Numbered from the stretch's first letter, positions 38,166-49,197 are shown. The stretch: 64,000 bases of DNA from Collinsella sp. AF23-4AC (GCF_003462685.1 NZ_QRVE01000001.1:62001-126000), one strand, 5' to 3'. Program-made: numbers and translations. Notes: generated by a model not told the origin, from the letters alone.

Positions 38166-38620
38166 TAGAGGAGGTCGAGGGGAAGCTGGGGGGCGTCTCC
38201 CCAGAGTTTCTCGAGGCGGTAGAAGTCGCGAGCTTCGGGAGTGAAGACGTGGACGACAACCGAACCGTAGTCCATGAGCATCCAGGTCTTCTGCTCGCGG
38301 CCCTCGATGGAGAACGGATGCTCGCCGCAAGCCTCGGCGACCTTCTCCTCGATCTCGTCGACGATCGAATCGACCTGGCGGTTGTTGGTACCGGTGGCAA
38401 GCACAAAGTAGTCGCATACGTCGGAAAGCTCGGTCAAGTCGAGCACCTGAACGTCCTCGCCCTTCTTGTCGTAGGCGGCCTGCGCGGCGGCGCGGGCGAC
38501 ATCCTCGGCGGCGACACCGCTCGCGGACAACGAGGCGGCGGTGCGGTCGGACGTGGCGGCGAAGCTCTTGTGCTCCACATCCTTGAGAATCTGCTCGTCA
38601 GTCATGGTCTCGTCGGCCAT
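38165..38620 (-). CDS. rsfS: Ribosome silencing factor RsfS
   Basis: Binds L14 and blocks subunit joining in poor nutrient conditions. 151 aa. The core DYFVLATGTNNRQVDSIVDEIEEK and WMLMDYGSVVVHVFTPEARDFYRLEKLWGDA is diagnostic. An N-terminal extension of about 45 residues precedes it. ATG 38620. Follows yqeK by 27 nt, in the common nadD-yqeK-rsfS order. Confidence 0.95.
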   Translation of the reverse strand: MADETMTDEQILKDVEHKSFAATSDRTAASLSASGVAAEDVARAAAQAAYDKKGEDVQVLDLTELSDVCDYFVLATGTNNRQVDSIVDEIEEKVAEACGEHPFSIEGREQKTWMLMDYGSVVVHVFTPEARDFYRLEKLWGDAPQLPLDLL

Positions 38621-38647
38621 GGAATACCTCTTTCTAGACAGCCCGAG

Positions 38648-39256
38648 CTAGCGTAGCTGGGCGTAATGGTTGTAAATCGAAATAGCCGTGGGATAAAGAT
38701 AGCGCCCGGACTGGATCACATAGACCAAACCCTGCGCAAAACAGGAGAAGAACAACTCGTCAAGCGTCGACTCCCCCACCATCTTGCGCAGCGCGTGGGC
38801 ATAATCACCATGGCGGTTGGGCTCGATGGCATCGGCTACAAAGACCACCATATCGAGCGGCGTCATGTCGCAGGCGCCCACGGTGTGACGGTCAACAGCT
38901 TGGAAAACGGCCGGCGATAGCTCGGGAAATAGCTGCGGAAGCTCATAGGCGGCAACCGGGCCATGCAAAAGCGGCGTCGCGGCAGACGGAGAGCCGGCAA
39001 TCTTAATGCCGTAATGCAGGGCGCGCGTGACCAGCTCGTCGTCGGAGAGCACTTTGTCCCAGTCATGGATCAGGCCAGCGGCAGCGGCATCAAAGCGGTC
39101 GACACCGTATACCTCGGCTAGGTGCAGCGCAGTCTCGGCAACCCCGAGCGAATGAACGTAGCGCTTACGTTTATCCTTCATGCGCACATCGAGCAACTCG
39201 TGGATACGCGTCAACAGTGCGCGCTCGTCGCCCTCAAACTGGTCTTCTACCGACAA
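38648..39256 (-). CDS. yqeK: YqeK-type HD-domain Ap4A hydrolase
   Basis: 202-aa HD phosphohydrolase; YqeK proteins split Ap4A symmetrically to ADP. Metal ligands: His in RYVHSLGVAETA, HD in LIHDWDK, later LLHGPVAAYEL and the C-terminal DAIEPNR. The start is TTG 39256, with GGGGGAG 4-5 nt upstream. Between nadD and rsfS. Confidence 0.92.
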   Translation of the reverse strand: MSVEDQFEGDERALLTRIHELLDVRMKDKRKRYVHSLGVAETALHLAEVYGVDRFDAAAAGLIHDWDKVLSDDELVTRALHYGIKIAGSPSAATPLLHGPVAAYELPQLFPELSPAVFQAVDRHTVGACDMTPLDMVVFVADAIEPNRHGDYAHALRKMVGESTLDELFFSCFAQGLVYVIQSGRYLYPTAISIYNHYAQLR

Positions 39257-39268
39257 CGTTCTCCCCCA

Positions 39269-39946
39269 TCAATCAAAATCGTCTTGCCCAAGATCGGCAT
39301 ACAGGCCGCGTTTACGGATATAGCCGAGCACGGACTCGCTCGTAAGATAGCGCACGCTCATGCCGCGGGCAACCCGCTTGCGAATATTGGTCGAGCTAAT
39401 CGCCAGCGCCGGAATCTGAATATAGCGCACGTCGAATGGCAGGCCCGATTCCTTAATCCGCGCCCGGGCCGTATCGATGTCAAAACCGGGACGTGTCGCA
39501 GCAATGAAGGTCGCCAGTTCGGCAATCTCATCAGCATTGTGCCAGGTCACAATATCGATAATCGCGTCGGCACCCGTAATAAAGTAAAGCTTTACCTGCG
39601 GCGGGTAAAAGTCGCGAAGGGCATGAAGCGTATCGGCCGTATAGGTTACGCCCGGACGGTCAATCTCGAACCGGCTCGCCAAAAAGGCCGGGTTCGCGGC
39701 GGTGGCGAGAACCGTCATGGCATAACGGTCCTCGGCAGGCGTCACCGGCTTGTCAAGCTTAAAGGCGGGAGAACCCGCCGGCATAAAGAGCACAGCGTCC
39801 AAGTCGAGCGACTCGCGCGCCTGCTCGGCAGTCACCAGGTGCCCGTAATGAATCGGGTCGAATGTGCCACCCATAATGCCAAGCCGAAACTCTTTGCCAT
39901 CTTTTATGGGCAGCTCGGGCAAACCGATTCCACCGCGCAGCGACAT
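39269..39946 (-). CDS. nadD: Nicotinate-nucleotide adenylyltransferase
   Basis: Makes nicotinic acid adenine dinucleotide for NAD synthesis. 225 aa. Nucleotidyltransferase motif GIMGGTFDPIHYGHL about 24 residues from the start, and the C-terminal ISSTNIRKRVARG. ATG 39946 lies 3 nt after the obgE stop; a start nearer the conserved motif is possible. Confidence 0.96.
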   Translation of the reverse strand: MSLRGGIGLPELPIKDGKEFRLGIMGGTFDPIHYGHLVTAEQARESLDLDAVLFMPAGSPAFKLDKPVTPAEDRYAMTVLATAANPAFLASRFEIDRPGVTYTADTLHALRDFYPPQVKLYFITGADAIIDIVTWHNADEIAELATFIAATRPGFDIDTARARIKESGLPFDVRYIQIPALAISSTNIRKRVARGMSVRYLTSESVLGYIRKRGLYADLGQDDFD

Positions 39947-39949
39947 GGC

Positions 39950-41428
<1,479 letters not shown>

Positions 41429-41432
41429 CTAC

Positions 41433-41477
41433 AAAAAGAGGGAGACCCTTGAATCCTAAAACTCAAGTGCCTCCCAC
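41433..41477 (-). terminator. rplU-rpmA terminator before obgE
   Basis: Minus strand: GGGAG and CTTGA arms pair with TCAAG and CTCCC (small internal loops), followed by TCTTTTT. It would limit read-through from the ribosomal protein genes into obgE. Confidence 0.75.
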
Positions 41478-41500
41478 ATATGTGCTCTATGAAGGGTGAA

Positions 41501-41758
41501 TTACGCGTTCGCGAGCGGGCGTACGCTGACCCTGTGCTTGATACCCTTGTGGAACTCAACGGTACCGTCGACCAGCGCGAACAGCGTGTCGTCCTTGCCA
41601 CGGCCAACGTTCTCACCCGGGTGGATGTGAGTGCCGTGCTGACGGACGAGAATCGTGCCCGTGGTTACCGTCTGGCCGGCATAGCGCTTCGTGCCAAGGC
41701 GCTGACCGCGGGAGTCACGGCCATTACGGGAGGAACCGAGTCCTTTTTTGTGTGCCAT
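41501..41758 (-). CDS. rpmA: 50S ribosomal protein L27
   Basis: 85 aa. [16 protein letters not shown] at the very N-terminus, with no Firmicute-type cleavable extension; [22 protein letters not shown] is diagnostic. ATG 41758. Follows rplU by 33 nt. Confidence 0.98.
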   Translation of the reverse strand: MAHKKGLGSSRNGRDSRGQRLGTKRYAGQTVTTGTILVRQHGTHIHPGENVGRGKDDTLFALVDGTVEFHKGIKHRVSVRPLANA

Positions 41759-41791
41759 TGTGTATACCTACTCTTTCGTTACGAGTGTAAT

Positions 41792-42166
41792 CTACTCGGC
41801 GACGGGAGCCTCGGCAACAGCCTCGGCCTCTGCCTTGACAGCCTTCTTGGCGCGGGACGTAGCCTGGACCTTCACGATCTTCAGCTTGGTGAGCTGCTGA
41901 CGGTGACCCTTCAGACGACGATAGCGCTTACGCTTGTGGAACTTGAAGACCAGCTGCTTCTCGCCCTTGAACTGCTCAACGATCTGAGCGGTAACCTTGG
42001 CCTTGGCCAGCTTGTCGGGATCGGTGACGATCTTCTTACCATCGTTGAGGAAGATGACCGGCAGGGTGATCTTGTCGCCCTCATTGCCCTCGATCTTCTC
42101 GACGGTGATGACATCGTCGGTGGCGACCTTGTACTGCTTGCCGCCCGTGTTAACGATTGCGTACAT
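41792..42166 (-). CDS. rplU: 50S ribosomal protein L21
   Basis: 124 aa. MYAIVNTGGKQYKV and KHRQQLTKLKI are diagnostic; the last 20 residues form an Ala/Glu-rich tail beyond the usual length. ATG 42166 is preceded by AAGGGCAAG; an ATG at 42187 is less likely. A strong promoter lies just upstream. No YsxB-type protease gene lies between rplU and rpmA, unlike in Firmicutes. Confidence 0.97.
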   Translation of the reverse strand: MYAIVNTGGKQYKVATDDVITVEKIEGNEGDKITLPVIFLNDGKKIVTDPDKLAKAKVTAQIVEQFKGEKQLVFKFHKRKRYRRLKGHRQQLTKLKIVKVQATSRAKKAVKAEAEAVAEAPVAE

Positions 42167-42208
42167 GTTTACTTGCCCTTCATGCATCAGTTAGTGCAAC
42201 AGCCGAAT

Positions 42209-42237
42209 ATAGTAGCAGGCGAAAATACCCCCGTCAA
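42209..42237 (-). promoter_or_regulatory. rplU promoter
   Basis: TTGACG (42232-42237), 17-nt spacer, TACTAT (42209-42214) with TGC before it: the best promoter in the window. Its -35 overlaps the stop codon of the upstream gene. Confidence 0.8.
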
Positions 42238-43046
42238 CGAGTATGTGGAGCAAATCCACAAGTTCGCACAGGTATGGGGCTGACGAGTCGGCCCTCGTCG
42301 TCCTCGCATGCTTGATTCTGACGCTCGACATCGTAGGAGCAGATGGTCACGAGGTCTTGCATACCGGTGGAAACAATAGGTGCATCCACGCCCGGGGTCA
42401 AGCCCTGCAACAAAACATCAGCTGCAGAAAGCAAAATTTCCGGACGCATGGAGCCCTCGTTATCGGCATGGGTGTCGAGCATGAGCACTAAATGGTCCGG
42501 GCGCTCCCCCGCCGTGAGCTCATAGCCCACGAGCGTGTGATCCAAATCCAAGCGCTTGCTCTTTTTTCCGCGCGCGTAGTCGATGCCATGGTCCGCGCGC
42601 AGCGTGTCGATCGCACGACGCACCTCGTCGGCGCTTACGGGCGCCTCGGGATCCAAGTGCAAATCGATGCGATACGACAAGCGCGTGAGCTGCGCCGTCA
42701 ACGCCGGCGTGCGCACGTCGATGTACGCCGCCTCGATGGGTGCCAGATCGGCCGGAGAGGCCGCAGCCAGGCGCCCAAACGCCTCGTCGAGCGCCACGAA
42801 CTCGGTCATAAACAGGTCATACCACTCGCAGGTCGACGACGTACCCACCGGTAGCGCCGAAGAGAAGCCCACGCGCATGTGAGGAGAGAAACCCTGCGTG
42901 ACGGCATAGGGAAGTCCCGCACGGCGCACGATGCGCTCAATGGTATGGATTACTTCGAGATGGCCCAGGTACTTAAGGCGATCGCGCTTGCCATAGCGAA
43001 CACGAAGCCTAAAGAGCGTGGGGTTGTCGGTCAGGCGCTCACTCAT
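42234..43046 (-). CDS. TIGR03936/DUF2344 radical-SAM-linked protein
   Basis: 270-aa protein of a family found next to the TIGR03960 radical SAM enzyme or fused to it. LKYLGHLEVIHTIERIVRRAGLPYAVTQGFSPH is the family hallmark. Function unproven; constant linkage with rplU/rpmA suggests RNA or ribosome modification. ATG 43046 overlaps the upstream gene stop by 4 nt, so the two are coupled. Confidence 0.88.
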   Translation of the reverse strand: MSERLTDNPTLFRLRVRYGKRDRLKYLGHLEVIHTIERIVRRAGLPYAVTQGFSPHMRVGFSSALPVGTSSTCEWYDLFMTEFVALDEAFGRLAAASPADLAPIEAAYIDVRTPALTAQLTRLSYRIDLHLDPEAPVSADEVRRAIDTLRADHGIDYARGKKSKRLDLDHTLVGYELTAGERPDHLVLMLDTHADNEGSMRPEILLSAADVLLQGLTPGVDAPIVSTGMQDLVTICSYDVERQNQACEDDEGRLVSPIPVRTCGFAPHTR

Positions 43047-44920
43047 GCGCGATCACCCATCAATACATTCTTGGCGTGGAGCGTGGGGCAGATTCCGCAG
43101 CCGGTGCACGACGTGCGGGTGCAGTCGGGAGTCGTGACACCCTCGAGCGAGCGACGGTACTCGCGCTCGAGGAAGCCGCGCGTGCAGCCGGGGCTCACGT
43201 GCTCCCACGGCAGGCGCCAGTCCAACTCGTAGGGCAGGTGCACGAGCTCATTGAGGTCGATGCCGTTTTTGGCAGCAGCCTCCTTCCAGTTATCGAGCGA
43301 GAAATGCTCTACCCAGGCGTCAAAGCGAGACCCCGAGCGCCAAGCATCGATGATGACGGGCGTCATGTCACGACCGGCGCGGGACAGCGCGGCCTCGATG
43401 AGCGAGGTCTCGGCATCGTGGTAATGCACGCGGACGGCACGGTTGCGAACGCTCGTGATAAGCAGCTTCTGGCGACGCTTGACGTCGTCGTAGTCGAGCT
43501 GCGGGCACCACTGGAACGGCGTGGCAGCCTTGGGGATAAACACCGAAACCGAGATGGACACCGAGATCGAGCCGCGACGAGCCTTGGGCACCACGGAACG
43601 ACCGAGCTCCAGCACGTGATCGGCCAGATTGGCGATGGCCACGATGTCCTCGTCGCGCTCGCCGGGAAGGCCCATCATGAAGTAGAGCTTCATGCGGTTC
43701 CAGCCGGCCTCGAAGGCCGCCTTGGCCGCACGGTCCAGGTCCTCCTCGGTCACGTTCTTGTTAATAATGTCGCGCATGCGCTGGCTGCCGGCCTCGGGTG
43801 CGAACGTCAGGCCGCCCTTCTTTTCGCCGGCGACCGACTCGGCCATATCCACGCCAAACGAATCCAGGCGCTGCGACGGAATAGACACGCGAATACCCGT
43901 ATCCTCCAGGCGACGGTTGAGCCTGCCGAGCACGTCGCGAATGCAGGAGTGGTCGGTCGTGGAAAGCGAGGTCAGCGACACCTCGTCATAGCCGGTCTTT
44001 TCCAGACCCTGAATCACCGACGAGACGATCTGATCGGCCGAACGCTCGCGCACCGGGCGATACGTCATGCCGGCCTGGCAAAAACGACAGCCGCGAGCGC
44101 AGCCGCGCAGGATCTCGATAGACAGGCGGTCGTGAACCAGCTGCGCATAGGGTACGCACGACTGCGACAGCGGATTCGTGGCGCCGAAATCCTCGACGAC
44201 GCGCTTGTAGACCACGGTCGGCGCATCCTTGCCCTCGCGCGGCACGGTGTAGCCATGCGGCGAGCAGGGCTCGTCGTAACGAACCTCATAGAGCGACGGC
44301 ACGTAGTTGCCGGCAATGGATGCAAGCTGCTCAACAATCTGCGCGCGCGGGACTCCTTCGTCGCGCAGGCGCCGATGCAGCTGGCAGGTCTCGAGCAGCG
44401 ATTCCTCGCCCTCGCCGATGAGGATGGCATCGAAGAAGGCCGCGTACGGCTCGGGGTTGTACACCGAGGGACCGCCGGCGATGATAATGGGATCGTCCTC
44501 AGTGCGGTCGGCCGCCAACAACGGAATGCCAGCGAGGTCGAGAGCCTCGAGGAAGTTCGTCACCGCCATCTCGTGCGGCACATGCAGGCCGACGATATCA
44601 AACGAAGCGACGGGGGCAGCGCCTTCGAGCGACAGCAGGGGAATACCCGCCTCGCGCATGGCGTCACCCATATCGGGCCACGGCACATAGCCACGCTCGC
44701 AGGAGATGCCCTCGGCCTGGTTAAGGATGTTGTAGAGGATGGCGATGCCCTGGTTAGGCAGACCGACCTCGTACACATCCGGATAGATCAGGCAGCAACG
44801 GTAGTCGGCATCGGCCTTGGAAAGCGTGCCCCACTCGTGATCGATATAGCGACTCGGCTTCTCGACCTTGGCGAGCAGCGGCTCAATTAAATGAAAACAG
44901 TCTTGATACGGAACGCGCAA
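43043..44920 (-). CDS. TIGR03960 family radical SAM protein with B12-binding-like N-terminus
   Basis: 625 aa. Radical SAM cluster motif CARGCRFCQAG in the middle; before it a cobalamin-binding-like Rossmann region (YRCCLIYPDVYEVGLPNQG), after it the barrel (VSLTSLSTTDHSC, FAPEAGSQRMRDIINKN, KLYFMMGLPGE). Additional C-terminal cysteines (CTGCGICPTLHAKN) may hold a second cluster. Start TTG 44920. Substrate unknown; forms a conserved pair with the next gene. Confidence 0.9.
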   Translation of the reverse strand: MRVPYQDCFHLIEPLLAKVEKPSRYIDHEWGTLSKADADYRCCLIYPDVYEVGLPNQGIAILYNILNQAEGISCERGYVPWPDMGDAMREAGIPLLSLEGAAPVASFDIVGLHVPHEMAVTNFLEALDLAGIPLLAADRTEDDPIIIAGGPSVYNPEPYAAFFDAILIGEGEESLLETCQLHRRLRDEGVPRAQIVEQLASIAGNYVPSLYEVRYDEPCSPHGYTVPREGKDAPTVVYKRVVEDFGATNPLSQSCVPYAQLVHDRLSIEILRGCARGCRFCQAGMTYRPVRERSADQIVSSVIQGLEKTGYDEVSLTSLSTTDHSCIRDVLGRLNRRLEDTGIRVSIPSQRLDSFGVDMAESVAGEKKGGLTFAPEAGSQRMRDIINKNVTEEDLDRAAKAAFEAGWNRMKLYFMMGLPGERDEDIVAIANLADHVLELGRSVVPKARRGSISVSISVSVFIPKAATPFQWCPQLDYDDVKRRQKLLITSVRNRAVRVHYHDAETSLIEAALSRAGRDMTPVIIDAWRSGSRFDAWVEHFSLDNWKEAAAKNGIDLNELVHLPYELDWRLPWEHVSPGCTRGFLEREYRRSLEGVTTPDCTRTSCTGCGICPTLHAKNVLMGDRA

Positions 44921-44930
44921 CGGAAAACCC

Positions 44931-45860
44931 CTAAGCAGCGAGATCGGATGCGTCTTGATAGGACGCCATAGGACGGGTAGCGCCCGCGACCGTGGTCACC
45001 AGATCGCGAACGCGGGAGAACGTGGCAGTGACTACCTCGTTGGCACGGCTGTAGTCAACATCGCGCTCGTAGAGCGAAACGAGCGCACGGCCCATGCCAT
45101 AGGTGCCCGCGGCAGCAGTGAGCGCCTTGACGGCAAACCCAATATGCGGCGTCTGCTTGACGAGCGCGCGGGTGACCGCGCGGATCACAAGACCGCCGGC
45201 AAGCACGCCCGCGACCTCGTAGCCGCGCTCGGGCTTAATGCCGCGTCCAAAGACGGCAGCGAGCTCAAAGAGCATGCCCACCTGCGCCAGCGCCATAACG
45301 GGATAATCGGCGCCCGGCAAAAACACCAGCGCACCGGTCGCCATATTGGTGAGCGCGCACGAGGTGATGATACGATTGGCCGCCGCGATGCGCATGAAGG
45401 CAAAGTTCGCCGCAAAAGCCGTTTCCTTGTCGGTGCGGTCGAGAATCCAGCGGGCAAGCGTCTCGAGCAGATACGTCTTATCGGTTGCCGCGACAACGCC
45501 GAGCATGGGCGTGGACTCCTCGATAAACGGCACCTCCACAGCAGACTCGGCAAGCACGCACACGGGCGCGCCGGCGATCACGAGCTCCTGCACGGCACTC
45601 TCCAAGCGGTCGGAACCACACGAGAGCACCAGCACCACATCGGTATCGGTCTTTGGAGCAATTCGCTCCTCCCCCAGACGCTCGACGCGCACAATGCCCG
45701 AGGTCGTCTGCGGCACAAAGGCGTCACGCACCGTCTCGGCCAGAAAGCGCGAGGCGGACGAATCCAGATAGACCGAAACGCGCACCGGCGTATCGGAATC
45801 CTTCTTAACGGACGCGCCCATCTTAAAAGCGCGGGTCAGCTTATCTACGGGAATTTTCAT
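44931..45860 (-). CDS. DUF697-like protein of unknown function in the rod-shape cluster
   Basis: 309 aa. The C-terminal half (about 145-285) looks like DUF697, a membrane-associated all-helical module often attached to GTPases: FAANFAFMRIAAANRI, NMATGALVFLPGADYPVMALAQVGMLFELAAVFG and AGVLAGGLVIRAVTRALV. The N-terminal half (VLVLSCGSDRLESAVQELVIAG) is a Rossmann-like segment without a P-loop, so it may be a decayed GTPase or a partner-binding domain. ATG 45860 follows rodA by 18 nt and precedes the radical SAM gene by 10 nt. Role unknown; location suggests envelope or ribosome function. Confidence 0.7.
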   Translation of the reverse strand: MKIPVDKLTRAFKMGASVKKDSDTPVRVSVYLDSSASRFLAETVRDAFVPQTTSGIVRVERLGEERIAPKTDTDVVLVLSCGSDRLESAVQELVIAGAPVCVLAESAVEVPFIEESTPMLGVVAATDKTYLLETLARWILDRTDKETAFAANFAFMRIAAANRIITSCALTNMATGALVFLPGADYPVMALAQVGMLFELAAVFGRGIKPERGYEVAGVLAGGLVIRAVTRALVKQTPHIGFAVKALTAAAGTYGMGRALVSLYERDVDYSRANEVVTATFSRVRDLVTTVAGATRPMASYQDASDLAA

Positions 45861-45878
45861 AGCAAACCCCTCCAGCGG

Positions 45879-47105
45879 TTACGCGGCGCCCGAACGATGC
45901 CGCCATATGGATTGTACGATACCCACCGTCAGCAGCTGAATCATCATCGAAGACGAACCGAAGCTAATAAACGGTAGCGGAATACCGGTAATCGGCATCA
46001 TGCCGATGCACATGCCGATGTTTTCGAAGGTCTGGAACGCCCACATGCCAACGATGCCCACACACGAAAGACGCAAAAACAGTGACTCACACTTAAAGGC
46101 GACGCGAATCGTCGAAAAGATCAACAGCACGTAGAGGCACAGGAGCAAAAAGGAACCGCAAAAGCCAAAGGTCTCGGACAGGAAGGCGAAGACGAAGTCG
46201 GTGTGGAACTCAGGCAGAAAGCCGCCGGCCGACTGCGTCGCATGGCCCAAGCCCTTACCAAAGAAGCCGCCCGAGCCAACGGCGATAAGCGACTGCTGCA
46301 GGTTGTAGGCATCGTCCGAATCGGCATTATCGGGGTCGATAAAGACCGTCAGACGGTTCATCTGATACTGCTTGATGAGCACATCGTGGCCGAGCAACGA
46401 ATCAAAGACCGAATCGAGCGCCAGGACGAGGGCCACCAGGCCCACGAGCAGGGCCAAGGTCGACAGCACCCATTCGCGGCGTGCACCGCTCATGCAGATG
46501 ACGATGGCACCCGAGACCAGCACGACCAGGCCCGAGCCCAGGTCGCCCATGGCAACGACGGCCAAAAACGGAATGGACAGCATGCCGCAGAGCTTGACGT
46601 AGTCGCGAACGGTATCGATGCGACCGTTATACTGCGAGCCAAGCGTGGCAATAAAGAAGATGGTGATGAGCTTGGCAAGCTCAACCGGCTGGAATGTCAA
46701 GCCGATACCGGGAATCTTGATCCAGCCCGTCATGCCCAGACCGCCTGTATAGGACAGACCCGGAATCTTGGGCGAGAAGATCACGATCAGGTCGATGACG
46801 AGCAACGCCGTCGAGAAGTTGGAGATGCCGCGCAGGTCGGTACGCCACACCAGCACCGCAAGCACCGCGCCAATGCCAATGCCCAGCAGGTGGCGCGAGA
46901 ATGAGGCGTCGGCCTTAAACTGTGACGCCGACCAAATAATGATGGCGCCATAGGCAACGAGCGCGACGGTAGCCAGCAGCACACCGATATGCACCTTTTG
47001 GCGAAACGTGCCGCGCGAGGCCGAAAGTTGCTTGTTGACGCGGTCCAGGCTGCTGCGAGAGCCGGTCTTGGTTGAACGGAACAGATCCGCCGGAGAAAAA
47101 TCCAT
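45879..47105 (-). CDS. rodA: Rod-shape SEDS glycosyltransferase RodA
   Basis: Polytopic membrane polymerase of lipid II for side-wall growth, partner of PBP2. 408 aa, about 10 membrane helices. The SEDS hallmarks are present: GWIKIPGIGLTFQPVELAKL, GDLGSGLV and PITGIPLPFISFGSSSM. ATG 47105 follows mrdA by 9 nt. Part of mreBCD-mrdA-rodA. Confidence 0.96.
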   Translation of the reverse strand: MDFSPADLFRSTKTGSRSSLDRVNKQLSASRGTFRQKVHIGVLLATVALVAYGAIIIWSASQFKADASFSRHLLGIGIGAVLAVLVWRTDLRGISNFSTALLVIDLIVIFSPKIPGLSYTGGLGMTGWIKIPGIGLTFQPVELAKLITIFFIATLGSQYNGRIDTVRDYVKLCGMLSIPFLAVVAMGDLGSGLVVLVSGAIVICMSGARREWVLSTLALLVGLVALVLALDSVFDSLLGHDVLIKQYQMNRLTVFIDPDNADSDDAYNLQQSLIAVGSGGFFGKGLGHATQSAGGFLPEFHTDFVFAFLSETFGFCGSFLLLCLYVLLIFSTIRVAFKCESLFLRLSCVGIVGMWAFQTFENIGMCIGMMPITGIPLPFISFGSSSMMIQLLTVGIVQSIWRHRSGAA

Positions 47106-47114
47106 CGCAACCTC

Positions 47115-49184
47115 CTATCGAACCGAAGAATCGCCCGAGGCCGAAGAGGTATCGGGCTCGTCATAAATCACGCCGAGCACGTCGCGCACGACATGCATCG
47201 CGGTATCTGAGCCGCCGCCGCCCTGCTCCAGAACAGTAGCGATGACATACTTGGGATCATCGGCCGGTGCATAGGCGCAGAACCACGCGTATTCGTCCTC
47301 GCCACTTTTCTCGCCCGTGCCCGACTTGCCGTATACCTGCGGCGTCAGGGTGCCAAAGTGCGCCGCCAGGGACGTCGATGCCGTGTAAATCACGTCGTGC
47401 ATGCCGTTGCGAACTAGAGCCAAATCCGAATCGCTGTTGATCTTGGCCTCCAGGCGCTTCTTCTTGCCCTTGCCGTTGTACTTATAGGCATCGCCGTCGC
47501 CATCGCGCGACACGGCAGATAAAAACACGTGAGGCACGTACTGTTTACCGCCGTTGGCAAGACCCATATAGGCGCACGCCATCTGCAGGGGCGTCACCAG
47601 GATGTCGCCCTGGCCGATGGCAATGTTCGTCATATCACCGGCATTCCACTTGCGGTCCTCGGCAGATGCGTCGGTGAAGTACGACTCTTTCCACTCGGCA
47701 TCGGGAATACGGCCCGCGCCCTCACTCGGCAGATCGATACCGCAGGTCTTGCCTAGGCCCCAGCGACGAAAGACCTCCTGCAGGCCCTCGGAATGTTTCT
47801 CGTCATAAAAGAACGCCTTGCCCATGTCGTAGAAGACGGGGTCGCACGAGTTGGCGATACCCGACTGCAGCGTCATGGTGCCGTGGCCGGAATGCAGCCA
47901 GCAGTACTTGCCCCACGACTTGCCCAGACCCGTCCAATAGCCCGTGCAGTTGGTCGTCTGCCCCGACGTGTAGGTTCCAAACTCAAGACCGGCCAGTGCC
48001 GAGAGCGGCTTGATGGTCGAAGCCGACATGTACTGTCCGCTAATGGCGCGGTTGAGCAGCGGGTGCGAACCCTTGTCATCATTGAGCTCGGTCCACACGT
48101 CATTTGAGACGCCGCCGATAAAGACGGACGGATCGAACTTGGGCTCGCTCGCCATGCCCAGGATCTCGCCATTGTTGGGATCGAGACACACCACAGCGCC
48201 GTTGCCGGCATTGCTGTAGCCAGTGGTCTTGGCAAGCTCGATAGCGCTCGCCAGTGCCGTCTCGCAGGCCTGTTGGATCTTAAGGTCGAGCGTGAGCTTA
48301 ATGTCGGAGCCGGCCTTCGCCGGCACGGCGCCGGCCTGACCGGTCACATTGCCCGAGGCATCGACCTTGACGGTCTGCTCGCCACGAATACCCTGCAGCA
48401 GGTTTTCGTAGTAGCTCTCAACGCCCGCCTGGCCCACGATATCGCCCGACTGGTACGTAATCTTGCCAGCAGAAGCATCATCATCGCCAGAGGTTTTCTT
48501 ATTCTGGGCCTCGAGCTGCTCGGAGGTAATGGTGCCGGTATAGCCCAAGATATGGCATGCCGTCTCGCCATATGGATACTGGCGCTCGGTACGCTCGGCA
48601 ATCTTGACGCCCGGGAACTCGCCGGCATGCTCCTGAATATAGGCAACCGTGGAGCGACGGACGTCCGTCGCGATGGTATGCAGGCTCTGAGCGCCCTCTG
48701 TATTGTCCTGAATATTGCGAAGGACCGCCACGTAAGGCATTCCAAGCACGTTGGCAAGATGGCGAACCAGAACCTCATCCTCCGCAAGGTCGCGGTAGGC
48801 CACGACAGCAAGTGAGGGACGGTTCTGGACAAGCGCCACGCCATTGCGGTCAAGGATGCGACCGCGCACAGCGGGTGTGGTAACGGTGCGAGTCTGATTA
48901 CTATTGGCCTGCTTCTCGTAATAGTCCGACGAGACCATCTGCATGCCCCACAGCTTGACGGCAAGCGCCGCAAACATCGCGCCCACACCCGTGGTGAGGA
49001 TGGAAAAGCGGCCCTTAAAGGCGGTCGCCGCGGTATTGCCCTCGCCCTCGGTGGCGCGCGGGGCCGTTCCATGCTGCGTATCGTAGGTAAAACGGGAATC
49101 GCCACGACGCATGATGACCAGCGCGACCACGATGGCCACAACCAGCACGATACCGGCGATAATAACCGTCAACTGGGAAGACAT
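47115..49184 (-). CDS. mrdA: Penicillin-binding protein 2 (class B transpeptidase)
   Basis: D,D-transpeptidase of the elongasome. 689 aa. Catalytic STIK in MSASTIKPLSALAG, second motif SCD in IANSCDPVFYD, third motif KSGTGE. Upstream, the pedestal (PAVRGRILDRNG) follows a membrane helix at about 63-82. Unusually, a second hydrophobic helix occupies residues 5-25 (LTVIIAGIVLVVAIVVALVI), giving two N-terminal membrane spans. Between mreD and rodA, as expected. Confidence 0.95.
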   Translation of the reverse strand: MSSQLTVIIAGIVLVVAIVVALVIMRRGDSRFTYDTQHGTAPRATEGEGNTAATAFKGRFSILTTGVGAMFAALAVKLWGMQMVSSDYYEKQANSNQTRTVTTPAVRGRILDRNGVALVQNRPSLAVVAYRDLAEDEVLVRHLANVLGMPYVAVLRNIQDNTEGAQSLHTIATDVRRSTVAYIQEHAGEFPGVKIAERTERQYPYGETACHILGYTGTITSEQLEAQNKKTSGDDDASAGKITYQSGDIVGQAGVESYYENLLQGIRGEQTVKVDASGNVTGQAGAVPAKAGSDIKLTLDLKIQQACETALASAIELAKTTGYSNAGNGAVVCLDPNNGEILGMASEPKFDPSVFIGGVSNDVWTELNDDKGSHPLLNRAISGQYMSASTIKPLSALAGLEFGTYTSGQTTNCTGYWTGLGKSWGKYCWLHSGHGTMTLQSGIANSCDPVFYDMGKAFFYDEKHSEGLQEVFRRWGLGKTCGIDLPSEGAGRIPDAEWKESYFTDASAEDRKWNAGDMTNIAIGQGDILVTPLQMACAYMGLANGGKQYVPHVFLSAVSRDGDGDAYKYNGKGKKKRLEAKINSDSDLALVRNGMHDVIYTASTSLAAHFGTLTPQVYGKSGTGEKSGEDEYAWFCAYAPADDPKYVIATVLEQGGGGSDTAMHVVRDVLGVIYDEPDTSSASGDSSVR

Positions 49185-49197
49185 CTACGGGCCTCCC

